From: an uncultured Aureispira sp.
GTDB lineage: Bacteria; Bacteroidota; Bacteroidia; Chitinophagales; Saprospiraceae
DNA: 32,740 nucleotides
Reading direction: 5' to 3'
NCBI GenBank assembly: GCA_902727865.1
Contig: CACVAQ010000177.1
Coordinates: forward strand, 1 to 32,740
In this document: in pieces, positions 1 through 9,809 of the stretch
How the letters are laid out: every line of letters begins with the position of its first letter
Position numbering within the stretch: the stretch's first letter is position 1
The notes under the pieces: generated by a model
Told to the model about the DNA's origin: nothing
The model's input: only the letters and a program-made list of their open reading frames with translations
Database searches by the model: none
Position numbers and translations under genes: made by a program

Positions 1-6
1 TCTATA

Positions 7-142
7 AAAAACATAAAAAAGCATCTTGCATTAGTTTGATTATCAGCTTTTTAACACTTTGACAATTAAAAACTCATCTTACTGATAATCAAAGCGAAGC
101 ACTCATGCAATAAACTAATACGATTTTCCAACGGAGTAATGA
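7..142. repeat. Dispersed palindromic intergenic repeat, copy A
   Basis: TTAGTTTGATTATCA (31-45) pairs with TGATAATCAAA (83-93); ends ACGGAGTAATGA. Aligns to 32441-32555, including the flanking AAAAAACATAAAAA. Confidence 0.7.
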
Positions 143-286
143 GTAGACTTAAGCCGCTTAAATAAGCTTTAAGTCATATTTTTTTTAGTTCAACAAAACA
201 TCTAGTTAACAAAAGTAAGTGAATTATATTGATAATTCCTAACATCAGAATAAATATTGCTTAAATTTACACATAATTTTTATTCT

Positions 287-967
287 ATGCAAAACAAGAA
301 TTTTATACAATTTAGCAATGTATCAATTAGCCGAAATAAAATATTAATATTAAAAGACATTAATATTTCGATTCGAAAAGGCGATTTTATATACTTGCTC
401 GGTAATACTGGCAGTGGAAAGAGTGCCTTGCTTCAGGCAATCTTTGCCCAACAATCTATTCAACAAGGAAACCTAGTAGTAGATGACATTTTAGTACACC
501 AAATTGAGCACAATACGCGCCCTTACTTAAGGCGAAAAATTGGCCTTGTCAGCGATTCTTTTCCATTGAATAATCATCTATCGGTCGGTCAAAACCTTGA
601 ATTTGTCTTAAATGCAACGGACTGGTCTGATACAGCGAATAAGAATGCAAGGATTCGTCAAGTCTTAGAAGTCCTAAACATTTCTAGCTTAGAGCATCAA
701 CCAATAGCTCGATTAACTAAAAAGGAGTATGTTCAGGTGCTCATCGCTCGAGCATTACTCAACGCCCCCGCTATCTTATTGTTAGATGCACCTGTACAGT
801 ACTTAGATATACAAGCCGCACAAGAGGTTTTACAATTCCTCTATCAATATGCTCAAAAAAATGCAACAACGGTACTTTTGGCAACGGTAAATAATAAAAT
901 CCCTCAATTTATACCTGGCGATCAAGTCTTTTTCTGCCAAGACCATACGGTTAAGGCAATCGACTAA
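287..967 (+). CDS. ftsE: FtsE-like ABC transporter ATP-binding protein with degenerate catalytic motifs
   Basis: Walker A GNTGSGKS, PYLRRKIGLV and IARALLN are FtsE-like. ATG at 287 is preferred over the TTG at 257. Confidence 0.75.
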   Translation: MQNKNFIQFSNVSISRNKILILKDINISIRKGDFIYLLGNTGSGKSALLQAIFAQQSIQQGNLVVDDILVHQIEHNTRPYLRRKIGLVSDSFPLNNHLSVGQNLEFVLNATDWSDTANKNARIRQVLEVLNISSLEHQPIARLTKKEYVQVLIARALLNAPAILLLDAPVQYLDIQAAQEVLQFLYQYAQKNATTVLLATVNNKIPQFIPGDQVFFCQDHTVKAID

Positions 968-1063
968 AAAGCAGTCCATTACTCCTAATTTCTTAGGTGT
1001 TTGCCCCTTTTTTATACGACTTGTACTTCGCCAAATCATCGAGCCTATATTCCAACTTGGAAT

Positions 1064-1453
1064 TTATTTTTTATATTGACTCCATGCCGTGTAGCCTCCG
1101 TCCAAATCATAGATCGCTTTAAAACCTAATTCTTTGCAGATCGTACTTGCTTTTCCACTGCGACGCCCACTAGCACAAAAAATAAAAAGCGGTTGCTCTA
1201 CGTCTAATTTAGACATTTCGTCTTTGAAGTTTTCGCCAAAAAAATCAATATTTACAGCAGCTCCAATCGTTCCTGTGGCAACCTCCTCTGCCGTTCGAAT
1301 GTCAATTAACTGAACAGGACTTGTTCCTTGAGTTTTTTGATCAAAGTCTTTACAAGACAATAATTCCACTCCTTCTACTGGAGTAGCACTACCACAGGCA
1401 ATTAATAAGGTTAAAGACAATAAGCTTACGGCAAATAAATTCAATAATTTCAT
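1064..1453 (-). CDS. Rhodanese-like domain lipoprotein
   Basis: Signal peptide with lipobox LLIACG; VQLIDIRTAEE and active-site loop FCASGRRSGKA. Confidence 0.85.
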   Translation of the reverse strand: MKLLNLFAVSLLSLTLLIACGSATPVEGVELLSCKDFDQKTQGTSPVQLIDIRTAEEVATGTIGAAVNIDFFGENFKDEMSKLDVEQPLFIFCASGRRSGKASTICKELGFKAIYDLDGGYTAWSQYKK

Positions 1454-1568
1454 TTTTTAGTTATTTTTGTTGTGTTATTATTTTTCAGTACTTAGCTACC
1501 CTTTTAAGTATAGTATTTTCAGAATTTTCTAATACTTCACTTCTATAATACAAAATTATTAAATAAAA

Positions 1569-2003
1569 ATGGAAAAAGTGATTGCTTTAGGTTGTGACCA
1601 TGCAGGCTTTGATTATAAAGAAGCTGTAAGCAACTTATTAAAAGAACGTGGATACACGATCAATGACAAGGGAACCAACTCGCTAGATTCTGTTGACTAT
1701 CCTGATTTTGTACACCCTGTTGCCAACGATATTGAGGCGGGTAAAGCGGTTTATGGAATTGTGATGTGTGGTAGTGGCAACGGTGTTGCCATAACGGTTA
1801 ACAAACACGCTGGAATCCGTGCGGCGCTTTGTTGGAACATAGAATTAGCTACTTTAGCTCGTCAACACAATAATGCGAATGTCTTGGCTATTCCTGTTCG
1901 TTTTGTAAGCGAAGCCTTGGCTTTGGATATGATTCGGGCCTTTTTGGATACGGACTTTGAAGGAGGTCGCCATCAGCGCAGAGTGGACAAAATTGCTCTT
2001 TAA
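1569..2003 (+). CDS. rpiB: Ribose-5-phosphate isomerase B
   Basis: GCDHAGFDYKE, DYPDFVHPVA, MCGSGNG and NNANVLAIPVR motifs of the RpiB/LacA family. Confidence 0.92.
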   Translation: MEKVIALGCDHAGFDYKEAVSNLLKERGYTINDKGTNSLDSVDYPDFVHPVANDIEAGKAVYGIVMCGSGNGVAITVNKHAGIRAALCWNIELATLARQHNNANVLAIPVRFVSEALALDMIRAFLDTDFEGGRHQRRVDKIAL

Positions 2004-2118
2004 ATAAGACGGATTCTTTGACGACTCGAAAGAGGACGATCCTAATTTACTTCGTTTAGCAGGGATTTGTCCTCTACACAGATTAAAAACATTCAACCAA
2101 CAATCAATCAATTATTTT

Positions 2119-2889
2119 ATGAAGACATTAAGCATCCAATCTAAAGACAATTATATTGTTGTACAATTAGACCGAGGCAAAGCCAATGCCCTAAATCAGG
2201 AAATGGTTACGGAGTTGCGGCAGGTAATTCGTGCAACAGAAGCCGATGACAGTATTGGTGGAATCGTTTTAACAGGCAAAGCGCATTTTTTCAGTGGTGG
2301 GGTCGATTTATTAGAAGTCTATTATTACGACTCAGAAGGTATTCGCAATTTTTGGGGGTCGTTCTTGCAACTCGCTGCCGAAATGTTAGCCTTTAGCAAA
2401 CCTTTAGTCGCTTCCATTACGGGACATAGCCCTGCTGGCGGATGTATTTTAGCTTGTGCTTGTGATTATCGTGTGATGGCGGAAGGTGATAAGTATCAAA
2501 TTGGGCTCAATGAAATGGCCGTTGGAATTTCTCCTAGGGCAAGTATTCTACATCTTTATGCCTTTTGGATTGGGGAACACAAAGCCTATCAATATCTATT
2601 AGAAGGTTATTTGATGAAGGGCAAAGAAGCCTTGGAAATTGGATTGGTTGATGCCCTAGTTCCTTTGGATCAAACATTATTACAGGCAGAACAAAAAATA
2701 CAACAGTATTTAAAATTGCCGACAACCGCTTTCCGCCAAACTAAGAAATCGCTTAAATCGGGCTTGATACACGCTATGACAGCGAACTTTGAAACAGACT
2801 TGGAGTTGTTGCATCAACAGTTAATGTCGGAAGAGAGTCGTACAATTATGGGGCAAGTGGTTCAGTTTTTGGAATCTCGAAAAAAGTAA
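2119..2889 (+). CDS. Enoyl-CoA hydratase/isomerase family protein
   Basis: Crotonase fold: FFSGGVDL, GHSPAGGCILACACDYRVM, GLNEMAVG; similar to 3,2-trans-enoyl-CoA isomerase. Confidence 0.88.
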   Translation: MKTLSIQSKDNYIVVQLDRGKANALNQEMVTELRQVIRATEADDSIGGIVLTGKAHFFSGGVDLLEVYYYDSEGIRNFWGSFLQLAAEMLAFSKPLVASITGHSPAGGCILACACDYRVMAEGDKYQIGLNEMAVGISPRASILHLYAFWIGEHKAYQYLLEGYLMKGKEALEIGLVDALVPLDQTLLQAEQKIQQYLKLPTTAFRQTKKSLKSGLIHAMTANFETDLELLHQQLMSEESRTIMGQVVQFLESRKK

Positions 2890-2941
2890 GCACTTGTTTG
2901 GCTTTTATGCTTTGATAAATAACGAGTCCTGTTAAAAAAAA

Positions 2942-2986
2942 TGAAGATTTGAAAATTTACTATAAAAGTTCATTTTCAAATCTTCA
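2942..2986. terminator. Bidirectional intrinsic terminator between convergent genes
   Basis: TGAAGATTTGAAAAT ... ATTTTCAAATCTTCA perfect 15-bp stem. Confidence 0.7.
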
Positions 2987-3017
2987 ATTTCTCTAAAAAT
3001 AGTCTATTTCAATCCAA

Positions 3018-4382
3018 CTAGCTCATTGCTTGAATGATGTCGTATTTAGTGATAATGTGACTGATACCTGCTTTGTCGATTGTAATCACCGCCGAAGATT
3101 TTTTGTTGACGTACAAGTTCAATTTATTAATTGGCAAGCTTTCGTCTACCATCGGAAAAGGATCAACCATGATTTTTTCAATAGATTGGTCGCTGTTCTC
3201 AATTGGATTTGCCAACAAACAAGTTAACACATCGTTTTCGTTTAAAGCACCCACAATTTTACCATCTTGAAGTACTGGCATTTGAGAAATGTCATTTTCC
3301 TTCATTAATTTCAAGGCTTCTTTTACTGTTTGGTTGGCATCAATAGAGAAAAATGTTTGGTTTTCTTTTTGACCAATAATGTCTTTTACCGTCATGACAT
3401 CGTCCAAAAATCCACGCTCACGCATCCACTCATCGTTAAACATTTTACCAATATAACGACTAGCATGATCGTGAAACAAAACAACCACTAAGTCATCTTC
3501 TTTCAATTCCTTAGCTAATTGTTTCACGCCAGCGATAGCTGCACCCGCAGAATTTCCAACCATAATACCTTCGACAAGCGCTAATTCACGGGTTGCCAAA
3601 GCCGCATCTTTATCTGTTACTTTCTCAAAAAGATCAATGGTTTCAAAATCTACATTTTTAGGCAAAATATCTTCTCCAATCCCCTCTGTAATGTACGGAT
3701 AGATTTCATTTTCATCAAAAATACCTGTTTCGTGATATTTTTTGAAGACAGACCCGTAGGTATCTATTCCCCAAATTTTGATATTTGGATTTTTTTCTTT
3801 TAAGTATTTTCCAACACCAGAGATCGTTCCACCTGTACCAACACCCACTACAAAATGTGTAATCTGTCCTTCTGTTTGTTCCCAAATTTCAGGTCCAGTA
3901 CTTTCATAATGTGCTTCACGATTCGATAAGTTATCGTATTGATTTGCCCAGTAAGAATTTGGAATTTCGTTGTTCAAACGCTCTGCGATAGAGTAATAAG
4001 AACGAGGATCATCAGGCGTTACATTGGTTGGACAGACAATTACTTCTGCTCCAACAGCACGCAACAAGTCAATCTTTTCTTTAGATTGTTTGTCACTTGT
4101 TGTAAAAATACATTTGTAGCCTTTTACCACTCCAGCAATGGCAAGTCCCATTCCTGTATTACCTGACGTACATTCAATAATTGTTCCTCCAGGCTTTAAA
4201 TCGCCTCGTTTTTCAGCATCAGCAATCATTTTGAGCGCCATGCGATCCTTCACAGAATTACCAGGATTGGTTGTTTCTACTTTAGCCAACACCGTACAAG
4301 GTACGTCTTTTACAATTTTATTCAGTTTAACAAGCGGTGTATTTCCGATAGTTTCCAGAATGTTATTATAATACTTAGCCAT
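3018..4382 (-). CDS. Pyridoxal-phosphate-dependent cystathionine beta-synthase/cysteine synthase with C-terminal CBS domains
   Basis: NTPLVKLN, PGNSVKDRMA, ECTSGNTGMGLA, GVGTGGTISG; C-terminal CBS pair (QMPVLQDGKIVGALNENDVL). Confidence 0.93.
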   Translation of the reverse strand: MAKYYNNILETIGNTPLVKLNKIVKDVPCTVLAKVETTNPGNSVKDRMALKMIADAEKRGDLKPGGTIIECTSGNTGMGLAIAGVVKGYKCIFTTSDKQSKEKIDLLRAVGAEVIVCPTNVTPDDPRSYYSIAERLNNEIPNSYWANQYDNLSNREAHYESTGPEIWEQTEGQITHFVVGVGTGGTISGVGKYLKEKNPNIKIWGIDTYGSVFKKYHETGIFDENEIYPYITEGIGEDILPKNVDFETIDLFEKVTDKDAALATRELALVEGIMVGNSAGAAIAGVKQLAKELKEDDLVVVLFHDHASRYIGKMFNDEWMRERGFLDDVMTVKDIIGQKENQTFFSIDANQTVKEALKLMKENDISQMPVLQDGKIVGALNENDVLTCLLANPIENSDQSIEKIMVDPFPMVDESLPINKLNLYVNKKSSAVITIDKAGISHIITKYDIIQAMS

Positions 4383-4703
4383 TTTTTGTTTTTATTTTGT
4401 TAATAGTAGTTTGTTATTTAACTAATAAGTCGTTGAAATATTAGAACTTATTTGTGGGTAAGAAACACAACAAATTATTAGACAGCACAAAGGTAATAAA
4501 AGTATCCTTTGAAATCGTTTAAAAAGTATCTTAATCAATAAACTATATTAGAGATCATCAGGAATGAAATGGCATCCCTAGCCCATCAGCTTCAAAGCCT
4601 ACACTGCCTTCGCCCTTAGGATACTTGGAATTTCGAAATTTTCAGCGGCTAATTTGCTTAGGCACGTTCCTTCCGTAAAATTTTATTCAATACATGAAGT
4701 CAA

Positions 4704-4735
4704 AAAAAACGCCTACCAGCTGGTAGGCGTTTTTT
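4704..4735. terminator. Perfect palindromic bidirectional terminator
   Basis: AAAAAACGCCTACCAGCTGGTAGGCGTTTTTT is a 32-nt perfect palindrome. Confidence 0.75.
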
Positions 4736-4838
4736 GGAGAGCAACAAACAGAACGAAAGTTGTTCCTTCTATTATTAACACAATGAAAATAGGCTATCTT
4801 ATTCAAAATCAAGGATTGAAGCATCCTTTAAGCATTTT

Positions 4839-5279
4839 TTAAAGGGCACTATCAGCATGCTGCTTAACTTCGACCATTAAGATGGATTCACCCATTGAAA
4901 TTTCTTTACCAACACGTATAGGATCTTCCATTTTAATAAGAGAACTTAACGTAATTCCTTTCATATTCTCATCAATTTCAAAAGACGCACCTAAATCAAG
5001 TTGATACATCGTAATGGCTTGATAAAGTGAACTAGATTCATCTAGTAGAAGCGCATCCAAATCTCCTGTATAAATAACAGAAAGAGACGCTCTACTATCT
5101 TCCTTTAGTGCATTCTCCATGTGTTGAGTCGACCGATTAACAAGATCATTTGTTACCGATTTAGCTTCAACCGTGTCGATCAAAGAGGCACTCATCATAC
5201 CTTGGTCCAAACAAGACGTCGTCAATGTAAGGATGAAAAGTATTAGTATAAAGAAAGAATATTTTATCTGTGTAATCAT
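4839..5279 (-). CDS. Hypothetical lipoprotein
   Basis: 146-aa ORF with signal peptide and lipobox-like LTTSC; no family recognised. Confidence 0.6.
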   Translation of the reverse strand: MITQIKYSFFILILFILTLTTSCLDQGMMSASLIDTVEAKSVTNDLVNRSTQHMENALKEDSRASLSVIYTGDLDALLLDESSSLYQAITMYQLDLGASFEIDENMKGITLSSLIKMEDPIRVGKEISMGESILMVEVKQHADSAL

Positions 5280-5429
5280 GTTTAGGTTATACTTTTTTTA
5301 TAAAACTTAGCTTTTGGCTTAGCTAAAAAAGACAATATTTTGATATTGTGGCACTAAGGTATTTATTTTTTTCCACTAAATTTATTTTTTCTGCCAAAAA
5401 TGGTTGTTTTTAACTAAATTGAATCGCTC

Positions 5430-6533
5430 TTACCAATTATACCCTAATAAAACCTCTACAAACTCCGCTTCCCCTGCATAAGCGCGCACATGACAGCCTA
5501 ACCAAAGTTGACTTTTAAACTGTTTGAAATAATTTTGCAGGTAGAAATTAAACCCAATTTTACTTAAAAGAACACTTCTTTGGTACTTATGTTCATTTAG
5601 GTAGACTCCAAAGCCTGTAACCAAGCCCCAATGTCCAAACAAAAACTCATGTGTTGCCGCAACAGAAAACCGAGCATAATTCAGATGTTTTAGTTCAACT
5701 GCTCCATTTTGTCGATCGAACGCATAGGGAGACGTATTGTACATATATTCTACCGACAAGCTGAGTTTACTAATTCGAGCCATCAATCGAGAAACCCCAA
5801 AAGCAATACTATAAATTGGATATTTAGGTCCTTTGGTCGCTGCGGTTTCTGTCAAGCCAAGTCCAATTTGTACAAAGGGACGAAAACTTTGATTCAAACG
5901 AGGTAGTTCAGCCATTAATTGTTGAGATACACGATCTGCAACAATTGGTTTTTGAAAACTATACTGGATGCCAACTTGGGCAAAAGGAATATTAATACCT
6001 AAATTAGGATTTGTAAACCCTGCATTGGAATAATGTGTAATCCCTCCTCCTACCTGCAAATATAGTGCCTCTAAAATGCGATATCGAAATAAGGCTCGTA
6101 AACTTACACAAGCATTAAGGTTAGAACCAATGACTATATTATCTTTATTATAAAAACTATCATGTCTTTTTGTAATCATTCCGCCTCCCCAGCCCACTCT
6201 TACCCTCATATCTAGGCGCTTCACCTTGAACACCTTGAAATCAAGGCTTGGAATAAAATAAAAGGCATTGCCTAAAATAGCCTCATTCCCTAAGGTTTGA
6301 TACGCAAAGGAATACCCCACCGTCGGTTGTCCATATAAAATTGTCCATATTTTATTGGCTTGTGTGTGTTGTAATAATGTCATCTCTCCTGTGTGAGAAG
6401 AAGATTCAATTGTCGGGTATCTAGGATGAATTGGGATGTTTGTCCCATATTGATAACTCCATTCAAGCGCATATTGTTGTGCAAATACTACGGTGCCGCA
6501 AAAAAATTGAAATATTAATAAAAGTGTTTTCAT
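5430..6533 (-). CDS. PagL-like acyloxyacyl hydrolase / outer-membrane lipid A deacylase family
   Basis: Signal peptide, beta-barrel pattern, GGGITHYSNAGFTNPNLGIN motif (HxS of the PagL family). Confidence 0.75.
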   Translation of the reverse strand: MKTLLLIFQFFCGTVVFAQQYALEWSYQYGTNIPIHPRYPTIESSSHTGEMTLLQHTQANKIWTILYGQPTVGYSFAYQTLGNEAILGNAFYFIPSLDFKVFKVKRLDMRVRVGWGGGMITKRHDSFYNKDNIVIGSNLNACVSLRALFRYRILEALYLQVGGGITHYSNAGFTNPNLGINIPFAQVGIQYSFQKPIVADRVSQQLMAELPRLNQSFRPFVQIGLGLTETAATKGPKYPIYSIAFGVSRLMARISKLSLSVEYMYNTSPYAFDRQNGAVELKHLNYARFSVAATHEFLFGHWGLVTGFGVYLNEHKYQRSVLLSKIGFNFYLQNYFKQFKSQLWLGCHVRAYAGEAEFVEVLLGYNW

Positions 6534-6776
6534 GGTTATAAGTGGCTGTCTAGCATAACTGATAAGTAATATTGTACCTAAATACCCTGTAACATAAATC
6601 CCATACGACCAACGGAAGGCGCTTGCGTCCTACAATAGTTGCTTTTTTGTATTTTAGTATAACAGAAAAACAAGCCTATCCTCCAAGTCAATTGGAGCTT
6701 TTTAATAGGTTTTGGCAACATTTAACCGTCAATCGATTCTCCTTTATTGTGTCCAACTACTTACTTTTAATGGTTC

Positions 6777-6823
6777 TTTGACAACTCAAAAATTAGCTCC
6801 GCTGAGTCTTTGAGTTGTCAAAA
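6777..6823 (-). terminator. Intrinsic terminator of TPR gene
   Basis: TTTGACAACTCAAA ... TTTGAGTTGTCAAA stem immediately downstream of the minus-strand CDS. Confidence 0.6.
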
Positions 6824-6830
6824 AATCCTT

Positions 6831-8159
6831 TTAATTATCACCAGCAGCCCCTCCACCTACAAAATCATCAAAATCATCAAGGTCGTCGTCATTCTCCTCA
6901 AGAGAATCAGCATCGTCGGGGTCGTCACTTAAATATTCTGAAATTTGACGGAGTAGTTTTAGTCCCGCTTCGTTCTCCGCATCAATCCGTAAAGCCTGTT
7001 CTAATTGCACTTTTGCAAAAGCATAATCATGCATGTATTTAATTAAAAAACTTGCGTAATCTATATATAAAGTAGGATCTGTTTTTTCTGTCACAAAATA
7101 CGTTTCGTAACACATAGAAACCGCTCCATAATCTTGATAAATATTTTCTAAAATGAGCACCAGTTTCCGCAGCGTTTGCGCTTGTCTAGGATCTACCTTC
7201 AATGATTTTTCATAATAAATTTTTGCTTTATCATGCTCCCCTAAATGCGTGTTGTACAAATCGCCTAAACTCGCCAACAACAAGCTACTATCCCCATGTA
7301 TTTCGTGATCCAGTCCTTTTTCAAAGGTTTCTATAGCGGCATCAATATCTTTTTCATTATGCCATTGAATTTGCCCCAATAAATTTAAGGCCTCTTCTTG
7401 ATATTCGTTAATATCTAAGGCGATATCAATAAATTGTCGAGCCCGTTTAATGTCTTTTAGCGCATAATGTGCTTCTGCGATTCGTACATATATTTCTGCC
7501 ATAAATGGCTCCAGCTCAACTACTTTATCATAACAAGTAATCGCTCCTTTGTAATCTTCAAATATAGTTGCTTTCAAGATTCCCAACTGCAACAAGCCAT
7601 AAATATGGTTTGGGTTATTTGCAATACAGTCTTCATAATACTTTAAAGCCGTTTCCATCTCATGGTCTCGTTCTGCTAAGCGACCCAAGGCATAAAGCGC
7701 CTCTTCGTTTTTGGGGGCATATTGAACAATGCCTTCAAAACAAACCTTGGCTTCTTCGACCAAATCAAACATCATGTATAGCTTTCGCCCCAAGTCAAGA
7801 TAATACTCGACCCAAATCGTCGACCCGACAATAATCGGCTCATAATGTGCTTTACCTTTTATAAATTGAGCGAAATTTTCGGCTTGCAAGGACGTATAGT
7901 CTCCCATCCAAGGCATAAAATCCAGTATCGACTTGAATACACTAAACGTTGTTTCAACTTGATGCCTTTCTGCCTCTTCCAATAAGGGAGCTAAATGTGC
8001 TAAAGCTTTGTCCTTGATTTCCTCATCAGGATGGATTTGCCACAATAGAATCAAAGCATCTTTGGCTTCCTTTATAGTAGCTGCATCTAATTGATCTAAT
8101 GTGCTTAATATCCTTGCATCATCAGCGTTTAATAAGGTATGTATTAACGTATTTGCCAT
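6831..8159 (-). CDS. Tetratricopeptide repeat protein with acidic C-terminus
   Basis: Repeated TPR helices (e.g. EEALYALGRLAERDHEMETALKYYEDCIANNPNH); tail DDPDDADSLEENDDDLDDFDDF. Confidence 0.85.
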   Translation of the reverse strand: MANTLIHTLLNADDARILSTLDQLDAATIKEAKDALILLWQIHPDEEIKDKALAHLAPLLEEAERHQVETTFSVFKSILDFMPWMGDYTSLQAENFAQFIKGKAHYEPIIVGSTIWVEYYLDLGRKLYMMFDLVEEAKVCFEGIVQYAPKNEEALYALGRLAERDHEMETALKYYEDCIANNPNHIYGLLQLGILKATIFEDYKGAITCYDKVVELEPFMAEIYVRIAEAHYALKDIKRARQFIDIALDINEYQEEALNLLGQIQWHNEKDIDAAIETFEKGLDHEIHGDSSLLLASLGDLYNTHLGEHDKAKIYYEKSLKVDPRQAQTLRKLVLILENIYQDYGAVSMCYETYFVTEKTDPTLYIDYASFLIKYMHDYAFAKVQLEQALRIDAENEAGLKLLRQISEYLSDDPDDADSLEENDDDLDDFDDFVGGGAAGDN

Positions 8160-8629
8160 TTTTGTTCTGATAAATTCTATAGTCTCTTGTTCCTCTAATC
8201 TTATCCTAAAAACCTACATTGGATGGATTCCCCTACAAATTTAATCTAATTAATTGTATTTTCTATAAATTCTAAGTCCTCAAAAAAAAACATTCGTTCT
8301 CTGACTCCTCCAAGCTCTCTGAGGCTAACGCACGTAAGGATAGCGCAGCTCAAGCGCTCCTACCGAACCATAGAGACAAGGTAAATGGTCTCTAAAAAGT
8401 CCTTAAGAGTTGCCTTCTACTTAAAAACGCCACTCGATTTAGCTTCCCTGAAACTAAACCTTGTCAAATAACCATAAATTTGAATTGTATTTTATCCCTA
8501 AATTACCCAAGAACCACTATGAATTTAGTACATTTGCCTATATTTAATCTTGTTATGTTTGCATTTGAACTAAATTAGACTCCAGACAAAACAACCACTC
8601 TACATACTAACGATAGCAGAATTTATCCT

Positions 8630-9793
8630 ATGTTGCCTAAGTGCTCTTTACCCAATCTATTACCATTCTTTCGACAAGAATCTTTAAAAAAGCAGACCTC
8701 AAATGCACCATTTGGAGGGCTCTACTGTTTAAAAATGTGTCTAGTATTTGTTTTTTTTATTTCGGGAAACACCATTTTAAGTGCGCAAAAAACACCATCC
8801 AACACAAAACAAGACAGTACACAGAAGGCCGTCCAAAGTATCCCTAAACGAAGCATTATTTCTATTCCTAGATCGATCAGAAAAAAAACTACTTGGGTCG
8901 AAACAGACGATTTTGATCTTGCAAAAACCAATACAATTTCTTATTTTTCAAAGGCTTTCAAGGTAAAAAAAGATGCCTTGAGTAGAAAATATTACAACAA
9001 TAACCTTTTTGACATAGCAGAGTCCGACAATCCCTTTGCCTTACCTATTGGAGATCACAAGTCGAAGCAAAAAATAAAAACCACAACAAAAACAGAAAAT
9101 CAACTTGTTTTTTCAGAATTATTTGCCTTAAATGGAAATGATGACGAACAAGGAATTGCCAAATGGCTGATTTTTGTCTTGCTAGGTTTACTTTCGTTGA
9201 TGTCTATAATTGTAGCGATTTACAAAAAAGAAGTGTCTAGTATTTTTCAGGCATTTATAAGTACTAGTTCAAGCCAAAATGGACAAAGAGAGCAAGCAAG
9301 CGTTTTGACCATAAACCGTTTCTCTAGTTATATCCTTTTTGTGTTGAGCATGGGTACGTTTTGCTTTTTAATCCCTCAAATTCTACTACAAGAATTTCAA
9401 CTGAACACTTTTGGAGCGCTTTGCTTATTTATTTTAGGGCTTGGAGCAATTTATTTTCTCAAGCATGTTCAACTCAAAATACTATCTTACATTCTTCCCT
9501 TTCCGCAAGAAATTGAAGCCTATAGTTTTATTATCTCTAATACCAACAAAGCACTTGGTTTTATCATTGTTCCCTTACTTTTTTTGATTGCTTATACTCC
9601 CGCTACAGGGCAGATAATGTCCTTGTATTTTAGTTTTATCTTACTCAGTTTAATTTATATTTATCGGATATTAAAGGGCTTAGCAACAGCTGGAAGTATA
9701 ATCTTATTTCATAAGTTCCATTTTTTTGTGTACCTTTGTGCCGTTGAAATAGCCCCGATAGTAATCTTATTGAAGATATTGTCTATTTTATAA
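8630..9793 (+). CDS. DUF4271-like integral membrane protein
   Basis: Multiple TM helices, located directly upstream of hemD as typical in Bacteroidetes. The true start may be internal (Met at about 8735, before a signal peptide). Confidence 0.7.
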   Translation: MLPKCSLPNLLPFFRQESLKKQTSNAPFGGLYCLKMCLVFVFFISGNTILSAQKTPSNTKQDSTQKAVQSIPKRSIISIPRSIRKKTTWVETDDFDLAKTNTISYFSKAFKVKKDALSRKYYNNNLFDIAESDNPFALPIGDHKSKQKIKTTTKTENQLVFSELFALNGNDDEQGIAKWLIFVLLGLLSLMSIIVAIYKKEVSSIFQAFISTSSSQNGQREQASVLTINRFSSYILFVLSMGTFCFLIPQILLQEFQLNTFGALCLFILGLGAIYFLKHVQLKILSYILPFPQEIEAYSFIISNTNKALGFIIVPLLFLIAYTPATGQIMSLYFSFILLSLIYIYRILKGLATAGSIILFHKFHFFVYLCAVEIAPIVILLKILSIL

Positions 9794-9809
9794 CGATAGT
9801 AAACATTAA

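Noticed and set aside
3939-4371. Plus-strand ORFs of 75-77 aa
   Set aside because: Antisense to the conserved cystathionine beta-synthase gene.
5333-5351. ACAATATTTTGATATTGT hairpin upstream of the small lipoprotein
   Set aside because: Short AT-only stem, plausible by chance in this composition.
6590-6640. GC-richer segment CCAACGGAAGGCGCTTGCGTCCTAC as another repeat copy
   Set aside because: Only short similarity to the CCAACGGAG module; could not be aligned convincingly.
6815-7042. 75-aa His/Gln-rich plus-strand ORF
   Set aside because: Antisense to the acidic tail of the TPR protein and overlaps its terminator.
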